Source: Halomonas sp. A40-4
GTDB taxonomy: Bacteria > Pseudomonadota > Gammaproteobacteria > Pseudomonadales > Halomonadaceae
Reading direction: 5' to 3'
DNA length: 64,000 bases
Assembly: GCF_015767635.1 (NCBI RefSeq)
Contig: NZ_CP065230.1
Location: 2,604,001 to 2,668,000, forward strand
The notes beneath the pieces are model-generated. The model was not told the DNA's origin, did no database searches, and saw only the letters and a program-made list of their open reading frames with translations. The translations under genes were made by a program, and so were the position numbers. Numbering within the stretch: position 1 is the first letter of the stretch; each line of letters begins with the position of its first letter. This document shows, piece by piece, positions 32,875 to 41,499 of this stretch.

Positions 32875-34649
32875 CCAAACATCTCCATCAGGGAACGGCC
32901 CGTGCCCTGATCGACCGGGCCATCAAGGGGTTCATTGTGTAAGGCGTGCATGGTCGCCCACGCCAGGTCAGCGTGGCCGGTCTGGTTATTGCGCCCGGCG
33001 GTGTAAGTCATCTGACGTCCGGAGGCGGTCAGCTCGCGGCGGATCGCCATGAACGACTGGGCGAGATCCACCCATCCCGCATCGAATTCCAAGCGGCCTT
33101 TGTTGATGATCTGCTGCGCCTGCATGACAAGGCGCGACTTCATTTCCGGCGTGTAGCGGTAACGGGTCACGGTGGGGAAGAACTTCGCCACCAATTGGGC
33201 CACGGCTTCGCCCAGGCCCGAGGTATCGATACCGATAAAGGTCACGTTATAGTGGCGGATCACGCTGCGGATGAATTCCGCCTGGGCCTCATAGTCGCGG
33301 CCTTTGATGCGGTGGCGTTCAAGAATGCGGTGCTTGCTGTCCATCGACTTGGGCGGCGCCACGACCACCAAGCCAGCCCCATCGCCGTCTTCACCATCAC
33401 CCGCCGGGTCATAACCCACCCAGACCGGGTGCTCGCCATACGGCCGCGGCGCGAAGGGCTTCAAATCCCGCCAGGCATCCCAGCTATCCACCATGCAGCG
33501 CTGCATCATGGCGAGCGGGAAGGCGCTTTGCGTATCGTCCACAAACTCGCACATCAGCAGGTTCGCAAACTCATCGTCGCTGTACTCGAGGCGCAGCTGA
33601 TCGATATCGAACAGGTCACAGCCCCCGGCGATGGCGTCCTCAATGGTGACGATCTGCCGCCACTGGCCATCCGGCCCCCGCGCCCCGTTCTTCAAGGCCG
33701 CGTGGCTGACATCGATCTTCACCCGGTCGGCTTTCTTCTGGCGTTTGTTGAACCGGTCACCGGTCCAGAACGGGTACGCCTCATGGGCCACAGAGGATGG
33801 CGTACTGAAGTAGGTCTGTTTCCACTTCTTGTGCATCGCCATACCCGACGTCACCTTACGGAACGTCTCGAAGCCATGAATCCAGAAGTATTCGTCCAGA
33901 TAGGTATCGCCGTGGTAGCCCTGCGCCGTTTTGGCGTTGGTGCCCAAAAAGTGCAGCTCGGCGCCATTGGCGAGAATGATCGGGTCGCCCTTGAGCTCAA
34001 CGCCGGTGACTTCCTTCACGAACTGCACGATGTAGTGCCGGAAGATATGCGCCTGCGCCTTGCTCGCGCTCATGAAGATTTTGTTCTTGCCGGTCTCCAG
34101 CGCATCGGCGATCGCTTCACGGGCGAAGTACCAGGTCGCGCCGATCTGCCGCGACTTGAGCAAGTTACGGATGCGCTCATGCTGCCCTGCCCGGTACCAG
34201 CCGCGCTGGTAATCGAACAGCGAGGCCTCGAACGCCTCGACAATCTGAATCACCCCTTCATCGCCCACATCGTTGCGGGCGGGCTTCTTCTTCGGCGCTT
34301 CGTTACGGCGCTCGATGTTGGGGTTCAGATCGGCTTCCTTGCCGCTGCCCTGGTACTTGTGCACCCGGGCGAGCCGCTCGATCTGGCGGCCCAGCAGGTC
34401 GATCTCCTTGAAGTCCTTGCCTTCCTTTTGATCCTTCCAGATCAGCTGCACCAGGCGCGCTTCCAGCGCCCCTTCCACCCGCTGGGTCGGCGTGGCGTCG
34501 TCCCAGGCATCGCGCTTTTTCCACGAATCCACAGTGGCCCGGGGCAGCTCCAGAAAATCAGCAATACGCGCAATCCGCCACCCCATCCAATAGAGATGGC
34601 GGGCAGATAAGCGGTAGTGATCGTCGTCGATGTTGGCTTGAGGCGTCAT
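32871..34649 (-). CDS. P: Terminase large subunit (P2 gpP-like)
   Basis: A 592-residue terminase. An N-terminal HTH-like region (YWMGWRIARIADFLELPRATVDSWKKRDAWDD) precedes the ATPase with a Walker A variant LLKSRQIGATWYFAREA and Walker B-like DTYLDEYFWIHG; the nuclease part has GYDPAGDGEDGDGAGLVVV and later Asp residues. It cuts and packages DNA from cos. It overlaps the portal gene by four bases. Confidence 0.95.
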   Translation of the reverse strand: MTPQANIDDDHYRLSARHLYWMGWRIARIADFLELPRATVDSWKKRDAWDDATPTQRVEGALEARLVQLIWKDQKEGKDFKEIDLLGRQIERLARVHKYQGSGKEADLNPNIERRNEAPKKKPARNDVGDEGVIQIVEAFEASLFDYQRGWYRAGQHERIRNLLKSRQIGATWYFAREAIADALETGKNKIFMSASKAQAHIFRHYIVQFVKEVTGVELKGDPIILANGAELHFLGTNAKTAQGYHGDTYLDEYFWIHGFETFRKVTSGMAMHKKWKQTYFSTPSSVAHEAYPFWTGDRFNKRQKKADRVKIDVSHAALKNGARGPDGQWRQIVTIEDAIAGGCDLFDIDQLRLEYSDDEFANLLMCEFVDDTQSAFPLAMMQRCMVDSWDAWRDLKPFAPRPYGEHPVWVGYDPAGDGEDGDGAGLVVVAPPKSMDSKHRILERHRIKGRDYEAQAEFIRSVIRHYNVTFIGIDTSGLGEAVAQLVAKFFPTVTRYRYTPEMKSRLVMQAQQIINKGRLEFDAGWVDLAQSFMAIRRELTASGRQMTYTAGRNNQTGHADLAWATMHALHNEPLDGPVDQGTGRSLMEMFG

Positions 34650-34806
34650 GCCGCCAGCGTACCCGCGCAGGCGAGGCGACGATTGCCCCGCTCGGTGTAA
34701 GTAGCGCTACTCACACCCGTAACGTGTTGAGCGCAAAGGCATGTGCGCGGAACCTGACGGCAACCAAAACGCCCCTAGACTCTTTTTCAGACACCGAGGC
34801 CCGCCC

Positions 34807-35619
34807 ATGCCCTGGCATCGCATTGCAACCGAAGGCGCCACGACCGATGGCCGCAACATCAGCGCCGAATGGCTCACCCAAATGGCCGCCAACTTCGATC
34901 CCGCCAAGTACGGCTGCCGGATCAACATGGAGCACATGAAAGGCATCCTGCCGGACGGCCCCTTCAAAGCCTATGGCGATGTCACCGCGCTCAAGGCGGA
35001 AGAAGGCGACGACGGCAAGCTTGGCCTGTTCGCCGAGATCGACCCCACCGACGATCTCAAGGCCATGGTCGAGAAGCGCCAGAAAATCTATACCTCCATG
35101 GAAGTCGACCTCGACTTTGCCGGTTCTGGCGAACCCTACCTAGTGGGCCTGGCGGTCACCGACTCGCCCGCCTCGCTGGGCACCTCGATGCTCAAGTTCA
35201 GCGCGCAGGAAGGCAAAAACTCCCCGCTGGCCGCACGTAAGCAACGCCCGGATAACGTCTTTTCCGAAGCGGTAGAAGTCGACCTCACCTTCAGCGAAGA
35301 ACAGCAAGAGCAAGGCCCAACGCTGGCCGAGCGCGTCAAGGCGCTGTTCAAAAAGCAGGATGCCAAAACCGCCGCCGGGTTTGCTGCCTTCCGGGCCGAG
35401 CTGGAAGACACCCTGGGCCTGTTCGTGGAAAAACATCAGGCCCTGAGCGAAGCGCTCGAAAAGCGCCCCACCCAGGCCGCTTTCAACGAGCTCAAAAGCG
35501 CCCACGACACGCTGAAGCAAGAGTTCGACGCGCTTTACACCCAGCTCGACAACACCCCAACCCGCTCGCCGCGCACGCCCGCTACCGGCAACGACGGCAC
35601 CATCGAAACCGACTGCTAA
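34807..35619 (+). CDS. O: Capsid scaffolding/protease protein (P2 gpO-like)
   Basis: Start at ATG 34807 with GAGG upstream; the longer frame from 34741 has an unrelated N-terminus. The 270-residue protein has the gpO protease core (RINMEHMKGILPDGPFKAYGDV with the His; LAVTDSPASLGTSMLKF with the Ser) followed by an acidic coiled scaffold (QEQGPTLAERVKALFKK... to the end). It is the assembly scaffold and maturation protease for the N capsid protein. Confidence 0.92.
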   Translation: MPWHRIATEGATTDGRNISAEWLTQMAANFDPAKYGCRINMEHMKGILPDGPFKAYGDVTALKAEEGDDGKLGLFAEIDPTDDLKAMVEKRQKIYTSMEVDLDFAGSGEPYLVGLAVTDSPASLGTSMLKFSAQEGKNSPLAARKQRPDNVFSEAVEVDLTFSEEQQEQGPTLAERVKALFKKQDAKTAAGFAAFRAELEDTLGLFVEKHQALSEALEKRPTQAAFNELKSAHDTLKQEFDALYTQLDNTPTRSPRTPATGNDGTIETDC

Positions 35620-35634
35620 GAGACGCCCACGCCC

Positions 35635-36681
35635 ATGCGCAACGATACCCGCAAGCACTTCAACAACTTCGCCAGCCAGGTGGCGAAGCTCAACGGCGTC
35701 CCGGACGCCACCCAGAAATTCGCCGTCGACCCCACCATTCAGCAGCGGCTGGAAAAGCGCATCCAGGAGTCCAGCGACTTCCTCTCCCGCATCAACATGG
35801 TGGGCGTGGATGAGCTGAAAGGCGAAAAGCTCGCCCTGGGCGTCACCGGCCCCATCGCCGCCCGCACCAACGTCAACAACCAGGATCGCAAAACTCGCGA
35901 TCTCACCACGTTGGACGCTCAAGGCTACGAGTGCCGAATGACCGAATTCGACACCCACCTGAGCTACGCCAAGCTGGACGCCTGGGCCAAGTTCCCCAAC
36001 TTCCAGGCCATGGTGCGCGATGTGATCGTTCGCCAGCAGGCGCTGGATCGCATGATGATCGGCTTCAACGGCACCTCGGCCGCCAGCCAAACCGATCCAA
36101 CCGCCAATCCAATGCTTGAAGACGTGAATATTGGCTGGCTTGAGCACTACCGCACCCAGTCCCCGGCGCGAGTGATGCAAGGCGGCAAGACCAACGGCAA
36201 AGTGCTGATCGACCCAACGCCCAACGAGACCGAACCGGGCATCGTCGGCGACTACGCCACCCTGGATGCCCTGGTCTACGACGTGGTGAACAGCATGATT
36301 GCCCCATGGTTCCGCCGTTTACCGGGGCTGGTGGTGATTCTCGGCCGCAATCTCATGTCGGATAAATACTTCCCGCTGTTGAACCAGTTGCCGCCTTCCG
36401 AGCAACTTGCCGCCGACCTGGTGATCAGCCAGAAGCGCATCGGCGGGCTGCAAGGCATGGACTTGCCCTTCTTCCCCGACAACGCGCTGATGGTCACCAC
36501 CCTCGATAACCTCTCGATCTACTGGCAGAACGGCGCCCGCCGCCGCTATGTCACCGAGAACCCCAAGCGCAACCGCGTCGAAAACTACGAGTCCTCGAAC
36601 GACGACTACGTGGTGGAAGACTTCGGCGCGGGCTGCATGGTCGAGAACATCGAACTGTCTGAAAAAGCCCTTAACGGCTAA
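35635..36681 (+). CDS. N: Major capsid protein (P2 gpN-like)
   Basis: A 348-residue P2-type capsid protein: MRNDTRKHFNNFASQVAKLNGVPD, then FLSRINMVGVDELKGEKLALGVTGPIAARTN, and LVVILGRNLMSDKYFPLLNQL with a late NAPVMVTTL-type segment (DNALMVTTLDNLSIYWQNGARRR). It starts 15 bases after O, as in P2. Confidence 0.95.
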   Translation: MRNDTRKHFNNFASQVAKLNGVPDATQKFAVDPTIQQRLEKRIQESSDFLSRINMVGVDELKGEKLALGVTGPIAARTNVNNQDRKTRDLTTLDAQGYECRMTEFDTHLSYAKLDAWAKFPNFQAMVRDVIVRQQALDRMMIGFNGTSAASQTDPTANPMLEDVNIGWLEHYRTQSPARVMQGGKTNGKVLIDPTPNETEPGIVGDYATLDALVYDVVNSMIAPWFRRLPGLVVILGRNLMSDKYFPLLNQLPPSEQLAADLVISQKRIGGLQGMDLPFFPDNALMVTTLDNLSIYWQNGARRRYVTENPKRNRVENYESSNDDYVVEDFGAGCMVENIELSEKALNG

Positions 36682-36691
36682 GGGAGAAACG

Positions 36692-37372
36692 ATGACCAGC
36701 CCAGCCCGCCGCCACTTTGAACGCGTCAGCGCCGCCCAGGCGGCCGCTGATGCGGGTGACCAACCCATGCAGGGCGATGCCTACGAGCTCATGCAGGCCG
36801 CCCTGTTTGAAGACTACCGCCGCCTTAAATCCACCCAGTCGATGGAGCGCAAGGCCGAGATCAAACGCGAGATCCTGCCCAAGTACGCCGAGTATGTCAC
36901 CGGTGTGCTGGAAGCGGGCAAAGGCGCCCAGGACGACGTGCTGATGCGCGTCATGCTCTGGCGTATTGACGCCGGCGACCTTGCCGGGGCCATTGCGATC
37001 GCCCACTACGCGATTTCCCACGGCCTCACCCCGCCGGATCAGTTCGAGCGTGGTACCGCCGCCATCATCGCTGAGGAAGTCGCCGACCAGGCCCTCAAAC
37101 AGTTGGACGACGAAGACGCCAATACGGTCGCCCTCCTCGAGCACCTGGTCAGCGTCGAAGCACTCACCCGCGAGGCGGACATGCACGACCAGATCCGCGC
37201 CAAGCTCCACAAGGCCCTGGGTTACGCCCAACGCACCAATGGCCAGCTGGAAAACGCCCAGGCCACGCTCGAGCGCGCCTTAACCCTCAACGAGCGCATT
37301 GGCGTGAAGAAAGACCTCGAACGCCTGGAACGGGAACTGAAACAGAACGCTGCCGCGCAGCCCAAGGGCTAG
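36692..37372 (+). CDS. M: Terminase small subunit (P2 gpM-like)
   Basis: Start at ATG 36692 (GGGAGAAACG before it). A 226-residue protein, MTSPARRHFERVSAAQAAADAG..., with the helical gpM core (LMQAALFEDYRRLKSTQSMERKAEIKREILPKYAEYVTGVLE) and a TPR-like charged tail (ALTLNERIGVKKDLERLERELK). It recognises cos for packaging together with P. Confidence 0.93.
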   Translation: MTSPARRHFERVSAAQAAADAGDQPMQGDAYELMQAALFEDYRRLKSTQSMERKAEIKREILPKYAEYVTGVLEAGKGAQDDVLMRVMLWRIDAGDLAGAIAIAHYAISHGLTPPDQFERGTAAIIAEEVADQALKQLDDEDANTVALLEHLVSVEALTREADMHDQIRAKLHKALGYAQRTNGQLENAQATLERALTLNERIGVKKDLERLERELKQNAAAQPKG

Positions 37373-37481
37373 CGGCCAACCGAGTCGACCGCCGACGTCA
37401 GGGGGCGCGACGTAAGAGCCAAGCGTTTTAACGCGGCCGCTCGAACGCCGCCCACCCCCTTTTATTGAAAGAGGGAACCCG

Positions 37482-37952
37482 ATGAGCAGCTTTATCTCGG
37501 CAGGCACCACCCGCGACACCGCTGAAAGCACCATCGAGAACAACGGCTTCTGGCCGGACATCCAGCCCGGCGACTTCCGCGAACGCCACCGGCTGGATAG
37601 CACCATCACCAGCGCCCGCATCGAAGGCGCGCTGCTGGCCGCCATGGCTACGGTGAACCGCATGCTGCGCCACTGGCAGGCGGAAAAGGTCGACGCGGGC
37701 TACGCCACGGTAGACGACATCCCGGTGCCCGTTTGGCAGGCCCCCGGCGTTTTTCTCGGCCTGTATCTCCGCGCCGTGTTCTCCACCGCCCACGCCAGCC
37801 TGATAGAGCGCTACGCCGACTATGACGCCACCAACAGCGCCCGTGAGCGCGGTGAACAGCTCGCCGACCCCGCCGATAGCTACCGGCGCGATGCCGCCTG
37901 GGCGATCAGCGAGATCGAAGGCCGCCCGCACAGCACGGTCGAGCTGATATGA
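37482..37952 (+). CDS. L: Head completion protein (P2 gpL-like)
   Basis: A 156-residue protein of the P2 L family: DIQPGDFRERHRLDSTITSARIEGALLAAMATVNRML and DSYRRDAAWAISEIEGRPHSTVELI. AGAGGGAACCCG precedes the ATG. It completes the filled head before tail joining. The ATG of X overlaps its stop. Confidence 0.93.
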   Translation: MSSFISAGTTRDTAESTIENNGFWPDIQPGDFRERHRLDSTITSARIEGALLAAMATVNRMLRHWQAEKVDAGYATVDDIPVPVWQAPGVFLGLYLRAVFSTAHASLIERYADYDATNSARERGEQLADPADSYRRDAAWAISEIEGRPHSTVELI

Positions 37953-38155
37953 AAACGCTTCACGCCCGGCAAAACGAAACCCTGGACGCCCTCTGCTACC
38001 GCGCCGTGGGCTTTACCCAAGGCATTACCGAACAGGTGCTGGCCGCCAATCCCGGCCTTGCCGACCTCGGCCCCGCCTTGCCCCAGGGCACACCGGTCAA
38101 GCTGCCCAACGCCACCGCCCCGCCAAGTCGCCAAACCGTGCGGCTGTGGGACTAA
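37949..38155 (+). CDS. X: Tail protein X (P2 gpX-like, LysM-type)
   Basis: A 68-residue protein: MKTLHARQNETLDALCYRAVGFTQGITEQVLAANPGLADLGPALPQGTPVKLPN, a short LysM-like domain found in P2 gpX tail proteins. It overlaps L by 4 bases (ATGA). Confidence 0.92.
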   Translation: MKTLHARQNETLDALCYRAVGFTQGITEQVLAANPGLADLGPALPQGTPVKLPNATAPPSRQTVRLWD

Positions 38156-38205
38156 TACATTGCTGCGCCCGCTGACGCGCACCCCATCATCTGCTTGAGG
38201 CCCGC

Positions 38206-38409
38206 ATGAGCCAGCCCTTTGAAATCACCACCGAAAGTGCCAAGGCCGCGCCGCCCGCCGTGGTCTCGATGATGCACGTTGGCGGCATGACCCCGGCCGA
38301 CTGGGTCACGGTGCTCACGCTGCTGTACCTCGCCCTGCAAATCGGCCTGCTGGTACCGCGCTACATCACCCGCCTGCGTGAATACTGGGAGAACCGCCGT
38401 GGGTCTTAA
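38206..38409 (+). CDS. Small membrane protein, likely holin
   Basis: A 67-residue protein with one clear hydrophobic helix (WVTVLTLLYLALQIGLLV) and a basic C-terminus (RYITRLREYWENRRGS). It sits exactly where the holin Y lies in P2, before the lysozyme gene. One helix plus a charged tail is compatible with a class III type holin or with a membrane protein of the lysis cassette; family not certain. Confidence 0.7.
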   Translation: MSQPFEITTESAKAAPPAVVSMMHVGGMTPADWVTVLTLLYLALQIGLLVPRYITRLREYWENRRGS

Positions 38410-38899
38410 AACACGTATCGGCGTCAGCCTCGCCGCCGGCGCCGTCAGTATCGCCACCGCCGTGGTGTCGTTTTACGAGGGCTACGAGCCCACCGCCTAT
38501 CAGGACCCGGTGGGTATTCCGACCATCTGCTATGGCCACACCGCCACCGCCCGCATGGGGCAGACCCTCAGCCAAAAGCAATGCACCGAGCTGCTGAAGG
38601 CGGATCTCGGCCACGCCTTTGACGCCGTGGATCGCCACGCCCAGATCAAACTGCCAGCCCCCACCCGCGCCGCGCTCGCCTCGTTCGTTTACAACGTCGG
38701 CGAAGGCGCGTTTGCCCGCTCCACCCTGCTGCGCAAACTCAACCAGGGCGACCTGCGCGGCGCCTGCCATGAGCTCCCCCGCTGGGTCTACGCCCAGGGC
38801 CGCAAGCTAAAAGGGCTAGTGAACCGCCGCGCCACGGAGCGCGAGTTGTGTCTGGCAGGCGTGAAAGCCGCCAAGCAAACAGAGGAGCCAATGCCATGA
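38399..38899 (+). CDS. Phage lysozyme (GH24 endolysin)
   Basis: Start chosen at GTG 38399, with GGGAG 7 bases upstream and an overlap with the holin gene; GTG 38378 is the alternative. The 166-residue protein starts with a signal-anchor-like helix (LAAGAVSIATAVVSF) and the catalytic segment FYEGYEPTAYQDPVGIPTICYGHT, holding the Glu, Asp and Thr of the GH24 triad. It is likely a SAR endolysin, exported and activated in the periplasm. P2 K is a different enzyme family member, so this cassette is a variant. Confidence 0.9.
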   Translation: MGLKTRIGVSLAAGAVSIATAVVSFYEGYEPTAYQDPVGIPTICYGHTATARMGQTLSQKQCTELLKADLGHAFDAVDRHAQIKLPAPTRAALASFVYNVGEGAFARSTLLRKLNQGDLRGACHELPRWVYAQGRKLKGLVNRRATERELCLAGVKAAKQTEEPMP

Positions 38900-39318
38900 C
38901 CCGCCTGACCGCCGCGCTTGTCATCCTCGGCCTGGTCATCCTGGTGACCTGGGCGCTTTGGCAGCGTAGCACCGCCGCCGAGGCCCGGGCCGATCTCGCC
39001 GAGCAACGCCTGGCCGAATCCCAGCAGCGCGAAGCCCAACACCAGGTGATCATTGACTCGCTATGGGATAACGCCCGCCGGCAGGCCAACCAGCGCCGCG
39101 CGCTCGCCAAACAGCAGGCAGCGCTCACCCGCACTGCCTCCAACCGCCTTGCCACCATCGAGGAGCTGCAACGTGAAAACCAAGCCCTGCGCGCCTGGGC
39201 TGGCACTCGCCTGCCTGATGCTGTTATCCGCCTGCGCAAGCGCCCCGCCGTCACCGGCGCCGGTGCTTACCATCAATCAGTGCGCGACTCCCAGCCCCTG
39301 CAGCCTGCCCGCGAGTAA
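38896..39318 (+). CDS. i-spanin (Rz/LysB-like)
   Basis: Start at ATG 38896, overlapping the lysozyme stop. A 140-residue type II membrane protein: N-terminal helix (LTAALVILGLVILVTWALW) and a long coiled coil (AEARADLAEQRLAESQQREAQHQ...EELQRENQALRAW), the i-spanin layout. It spans the periplasm together with the o-spanin encoded inside and beyond its 3' end. Confidence 0.8.
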   Translation: MTRLTAALVILGLVILVTWALWQRSTAAEARADLAEQRLAESQQREAQHQVIIDSLWDNARRQANQRRALAKQQAALTRTASNRLATIEELQRENQALRAWAGTRLPDAVIRLRKRPAVTGAGAYHQSVRDSQPLQPARE

Positions 39319-39463
39319 CCCACAAACCAACGGCGAGCTGCATCTGCAGCTGGAACGCACCGAGTCCGCCTGGGCCCAGTGCGCCGCCGAGGTCGACGCC
39401 ATCATTGCCTGTCATGAGGATGCCGATGAAAAAGCTGCACCGGCTACGCGCCCACCTGATTAA
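39173..39463 (+). CDS. o-spanin lipoprotein (Rz1/LysC-like), overlapping Rz
   Basis: Read in a different frame from the i-spanin. GTG 39173 has AGGAG 7 bases upstream. The 96-residue product has a lipoprotein signal peptide with lipobox LLSAC (CLMLLSACAS), then a Pro-rich segment and four cysteines. This embedded arrangement is the P2 lysB/lysC type. Confidence 0.8.
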   Translation: MKTKPCAPGLALACLMLLSACASAPPSPAPVLTINQCATPSPCSLPASNPQTNGELHLQLERTESAWAQCAAEVDAIIACHEDADEKAAPATRPPD

Positions 39464-39920
39464 CGCGGTGCCAGCACTCGCCAACGATCCCGAACGGCTG
39501 CTCACCTTTGTGGAAGAAGGCAGTATCGAGTTTCACCGTGGCCCCAACCTCACCCACGAATATCAGTTCACCGCCCAGTTGGTGCTCACCGACTTCAGCG
39601 CGGATCTCGACACCCTCATTGTGCCGCTGCTCCACTGGCTGGCCGAGTACCAGCCGGATGCCGACCCCAATGAGGCGCTAAGCTTTGAAGCCGAGATCCT
39701 CAGCCATCAATCGGTGGACGTCGCCCTGCGCGTCAAACTCACCGAACGGGTGCTCGCCAAGATGGATTGCGACACCGGCCAGATCAAGGTCGACCACGCC
39801 CTGCCACGCTTCGAGGCCACCGGCTGCCCAAGCCCCCGCTGGCAACTGCTGATGCGCGATAGCGAGACAGAGCCGGACTACACCCTGGCTGCCGAATGGG
39901 AAGGTCCGCATGGCGGATAA
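39426..39920 (+). CDS. R: Tail completion protein (P2 gpR-like)
   Basis: Start at ATG 39426 with GAGGA 6 bases upstream; TTG 39405 is in frame but less likely. The 164-residue protein MKKLHRLRAHLINAVPALANDPERLLTFVEEGSIEFHRGP matches P2 R, needed to connect tail to head. It overlaps the o-spanin 3' end. Confidence 0.93.
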   Translation: MKKLHRLRAHLINAVPALANDPERLLTFVEEGSIEFHRGPNLTHEYQFTAQLVLTDFSADLDTLIVPLLHWLAEYQPDADPNEALSFEAEILSHQSVDVALRVKLTERVLAKMDCDTGQIKVDHALPRFEATGCPSPRWQLLMRDSETEPDYTLAAEWEGPHGG

Positions 39921-40368
39921 CCTGGACGCCCTGGAAGACTGGGTCGGCCCGCTGCTGGCCCAGTTGGATGTCAAACAGCGCCGGGTACTCGCCCAACGCG
40001 TAGCGCGGGATCTTCGCCGAAGCCAGCGCGAACGCATCCGCGCCCAAACCAACCCGGACGGCACGCCCTACGCACCCCGCAAGCCGCAAACGTGGCGGGC
40101 CAAACAAGGCCACATCCGCCGTCGCGCCATGTTCAGCAAGCTCTCCACCGCCAAGTGGCTCAAGGCCACGGCCCGCAACGACACTGCCATGGTCGGCTTT
40201 TTCGGCAACATCGCCCGCATTGCGCATACCCACCAATACGGCCTGCGTGATCGCGTCAGCCGCGACGGCCCTCGCGTGGAATACGCCCAGCGCGAGCTGC
40301 TGGGTTTTACCCACCAGGATCGCGAGCTGATCATGGACTCGGTGCTTACCCACCTAAGCACTGTGTAA
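39910..40368 (+). CDS. S: Tail completion protein (P2 gpS-like)
   Basis: A 152-residue protein: NLDALEDWVGPLLAQLDVKQRRVLAQRVARDLRRSQRERIRAQTNPDGTPYAPRKPQ and IARIAHTHQYGLRDRVSRDGPRVEYAQRELLGF match P2 S. It overlaps R by 11 bases. Confidence 0.93.
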   Translation: MADNLDALEDWVGPLLAQLDVKQRRVLAQRVARDLRRSQRERIRAQTNPDGTPYAPRKPQTWRAKQGHIRRRAMFSKLSTAKWLKATARNDTAMVGFFGNIARIAHTHQYGLRDRVSRDGPRVEYAQRELLGFTHQDRELIMDSVLTHLSTV

Positions 40369-40443
40369 TGGCCTCGGTGTAAAACGCCCCACTCACACCC
40401 GCCACCGCTTCGCCTTAAAAGCCTGCCGCCGCACGATAGCGGC

Positions 40444-40959
40444 ATGAACATTCCCGAACTTCTCCGCCTGCTCCACAACCTGATCCGCACCGGCACCATC
40501 GCCGAGGTGGATCACTCCGCTGCACGTGTGCGTGTAAAAGCCGGCGAGCTGCTCACCGACTGGCTGCCCTGGCTGGAAGCACGCGCCGGGACCACGCGGG
40601 ACTGGAACCCGCCGACCAAGGGCGAGCAGGTGATTGTGTTCTCCCCCGGCGGCGACCCCGCCGCCGGGGTGGTGCTGGCCGGGCTGTGCTCAAACGCGCA
40701 TCCGACCCCTTCAAGCAATCCCGACGTGATCGGCCGCTGGCTGCCCGATGGCTCCCGGGTCGAGTACGACCATGCCAAGCACCGACTGTTCATCGACTGC
40801 GTGGGGCCCATTGAAGTGAAGGCCACCGGAATCGTCACGGTCGATGCGCCCTTGATCAAACACAACCAGGGCACCGGCGTGGTGACGCAACAGCACATCT
40901 GCCATTTCACCGGCAACCCGCATGGCGACGGCTCAAGCACCGTTAAGGCAGGCAAATAA
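40444..40959 (+). CDS. V: Baseplate spike protein (P2 gpV-like)
   Basis: A 171-residue spike protein: an N-terminal OB-like region (RTGTIAEVDHSAARVRVKAGELLTDWLPWL) and a C-terminal beta-prism region ending with CHFTGNPHGDGSSTV, the metal-binding tip motif of the P2 V family. It pierces the outer membrane. Confidence 0.93.
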   Translation: MNIPELLRLLHNLIRTGTIAEVDHSAARVRVKAGELLTDWLPWLEARAGTTRDWNPPTKGEQVIVFSPGGDPAAGVVLAGLCSNAHPTPSSNPDVIGRWLPDGSRVEYDHAKHRLFIDCVGPIEVKATGIVTVDAPLIKHNQGTGVVTQQHICHFTGNPHGDGSSTVKAGK

Positions 40960-41156
40960 TGGCGCTCAGTAAATCCCAGCTCAAAAACCGCATTATCAGC
41001 GAAATGCAAGCCCAGGGCGCGACCGCCTCGGGCCAGCACAGCTGGGTCAACCGCATGGCCGAAGCAATCGCCAATGCCGTGGTGGATGAGATTCAGAGCA
41101 ACGCCGCCGTGCCGGTCACCGGTGGCAGCTCCTCTGGCACGTACAAGGTGCAATAG
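40959..41156 (+). CDS. Small unknown phage protein
   Basis: A 65-residue helical protein (MALSKSQLKNRIISEMQAQG...) whose ATG overlaps the V stop by one base. Similar small genes lie between V and W in P2-like phages of other hosts; function unknown. Confidence 0.75.
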   Translation: MALSKSQLKNRIISEMQAQGATASGQHSWVNRMAEAIANAVVDEIQSNAAVPVTGGSSSGTYKVQ

Positions 41157-41157
41157 C

Positions 41158-41499
41158 ATGCCCGGGATGAACGCCACCACCGGCCGTCAGCTAAGTGAGC
41201 GCCAACACCTGGTGCAGTCGGTGCAGGATATTCTCACCACTCCGCTAGGCTCGCGGGTCATGCGCCGCAATTACGGCTCGCTACTGCCGGAGCTGATCGA
41301 CCAGCCGCTCAACGGCCCCACGGTACTGCGTGTTTACTCCGCCACCGTGGTCGCACTGATGACCTGGGAGCCGCGCCTGCGCGTGCAGCACATCACACGC
41401 CAGGTCAGCACGACGCGACCAGGCCGGTTAACCCTCAGCATTACCGCCCAGCAGGTGGCCACCGGTGAGACGTTCGACATGGAGGTGCCCATCCAATGA
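41158..41499 (+). CDS. W: Baseplate wedge protein (P2 gpW-like)
   Basis: A 113-residue protein starting MPGMNATTGRQLSERQHLVQSVQDILTTPLGSRVMRRNYGSLLPELIDQP, the W/gp25 wedge signature. It sits between the small gene and J, overlapping J by 4 bases. Confidence 0.93.
   Translation: MPGMNATTGRQLSERQHLVQSVQDILTTPLGSRVMRRNYGSLLPELIDQPLNGPTVLRVYSATVVALMTWEPRLRVQHITRQVSTTRPGRLTLSITAQQVATGETFDMEVPIQ

Noticed and set aside
32946..34610. Long open frame (554 codons) on the plus strand through the terminase gene
   Set aside because: It is the opposite-strand shadow of gene P, which has clear motifs and codon bias; the plus-strand product is Arg/His/Leu-rich and low in known domains.
35140..36180. 346-codon minus-strand frame across O and N
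   Set aside because: Shadow of two well-recognised capsid genes; no independent similarity or ribosome site.
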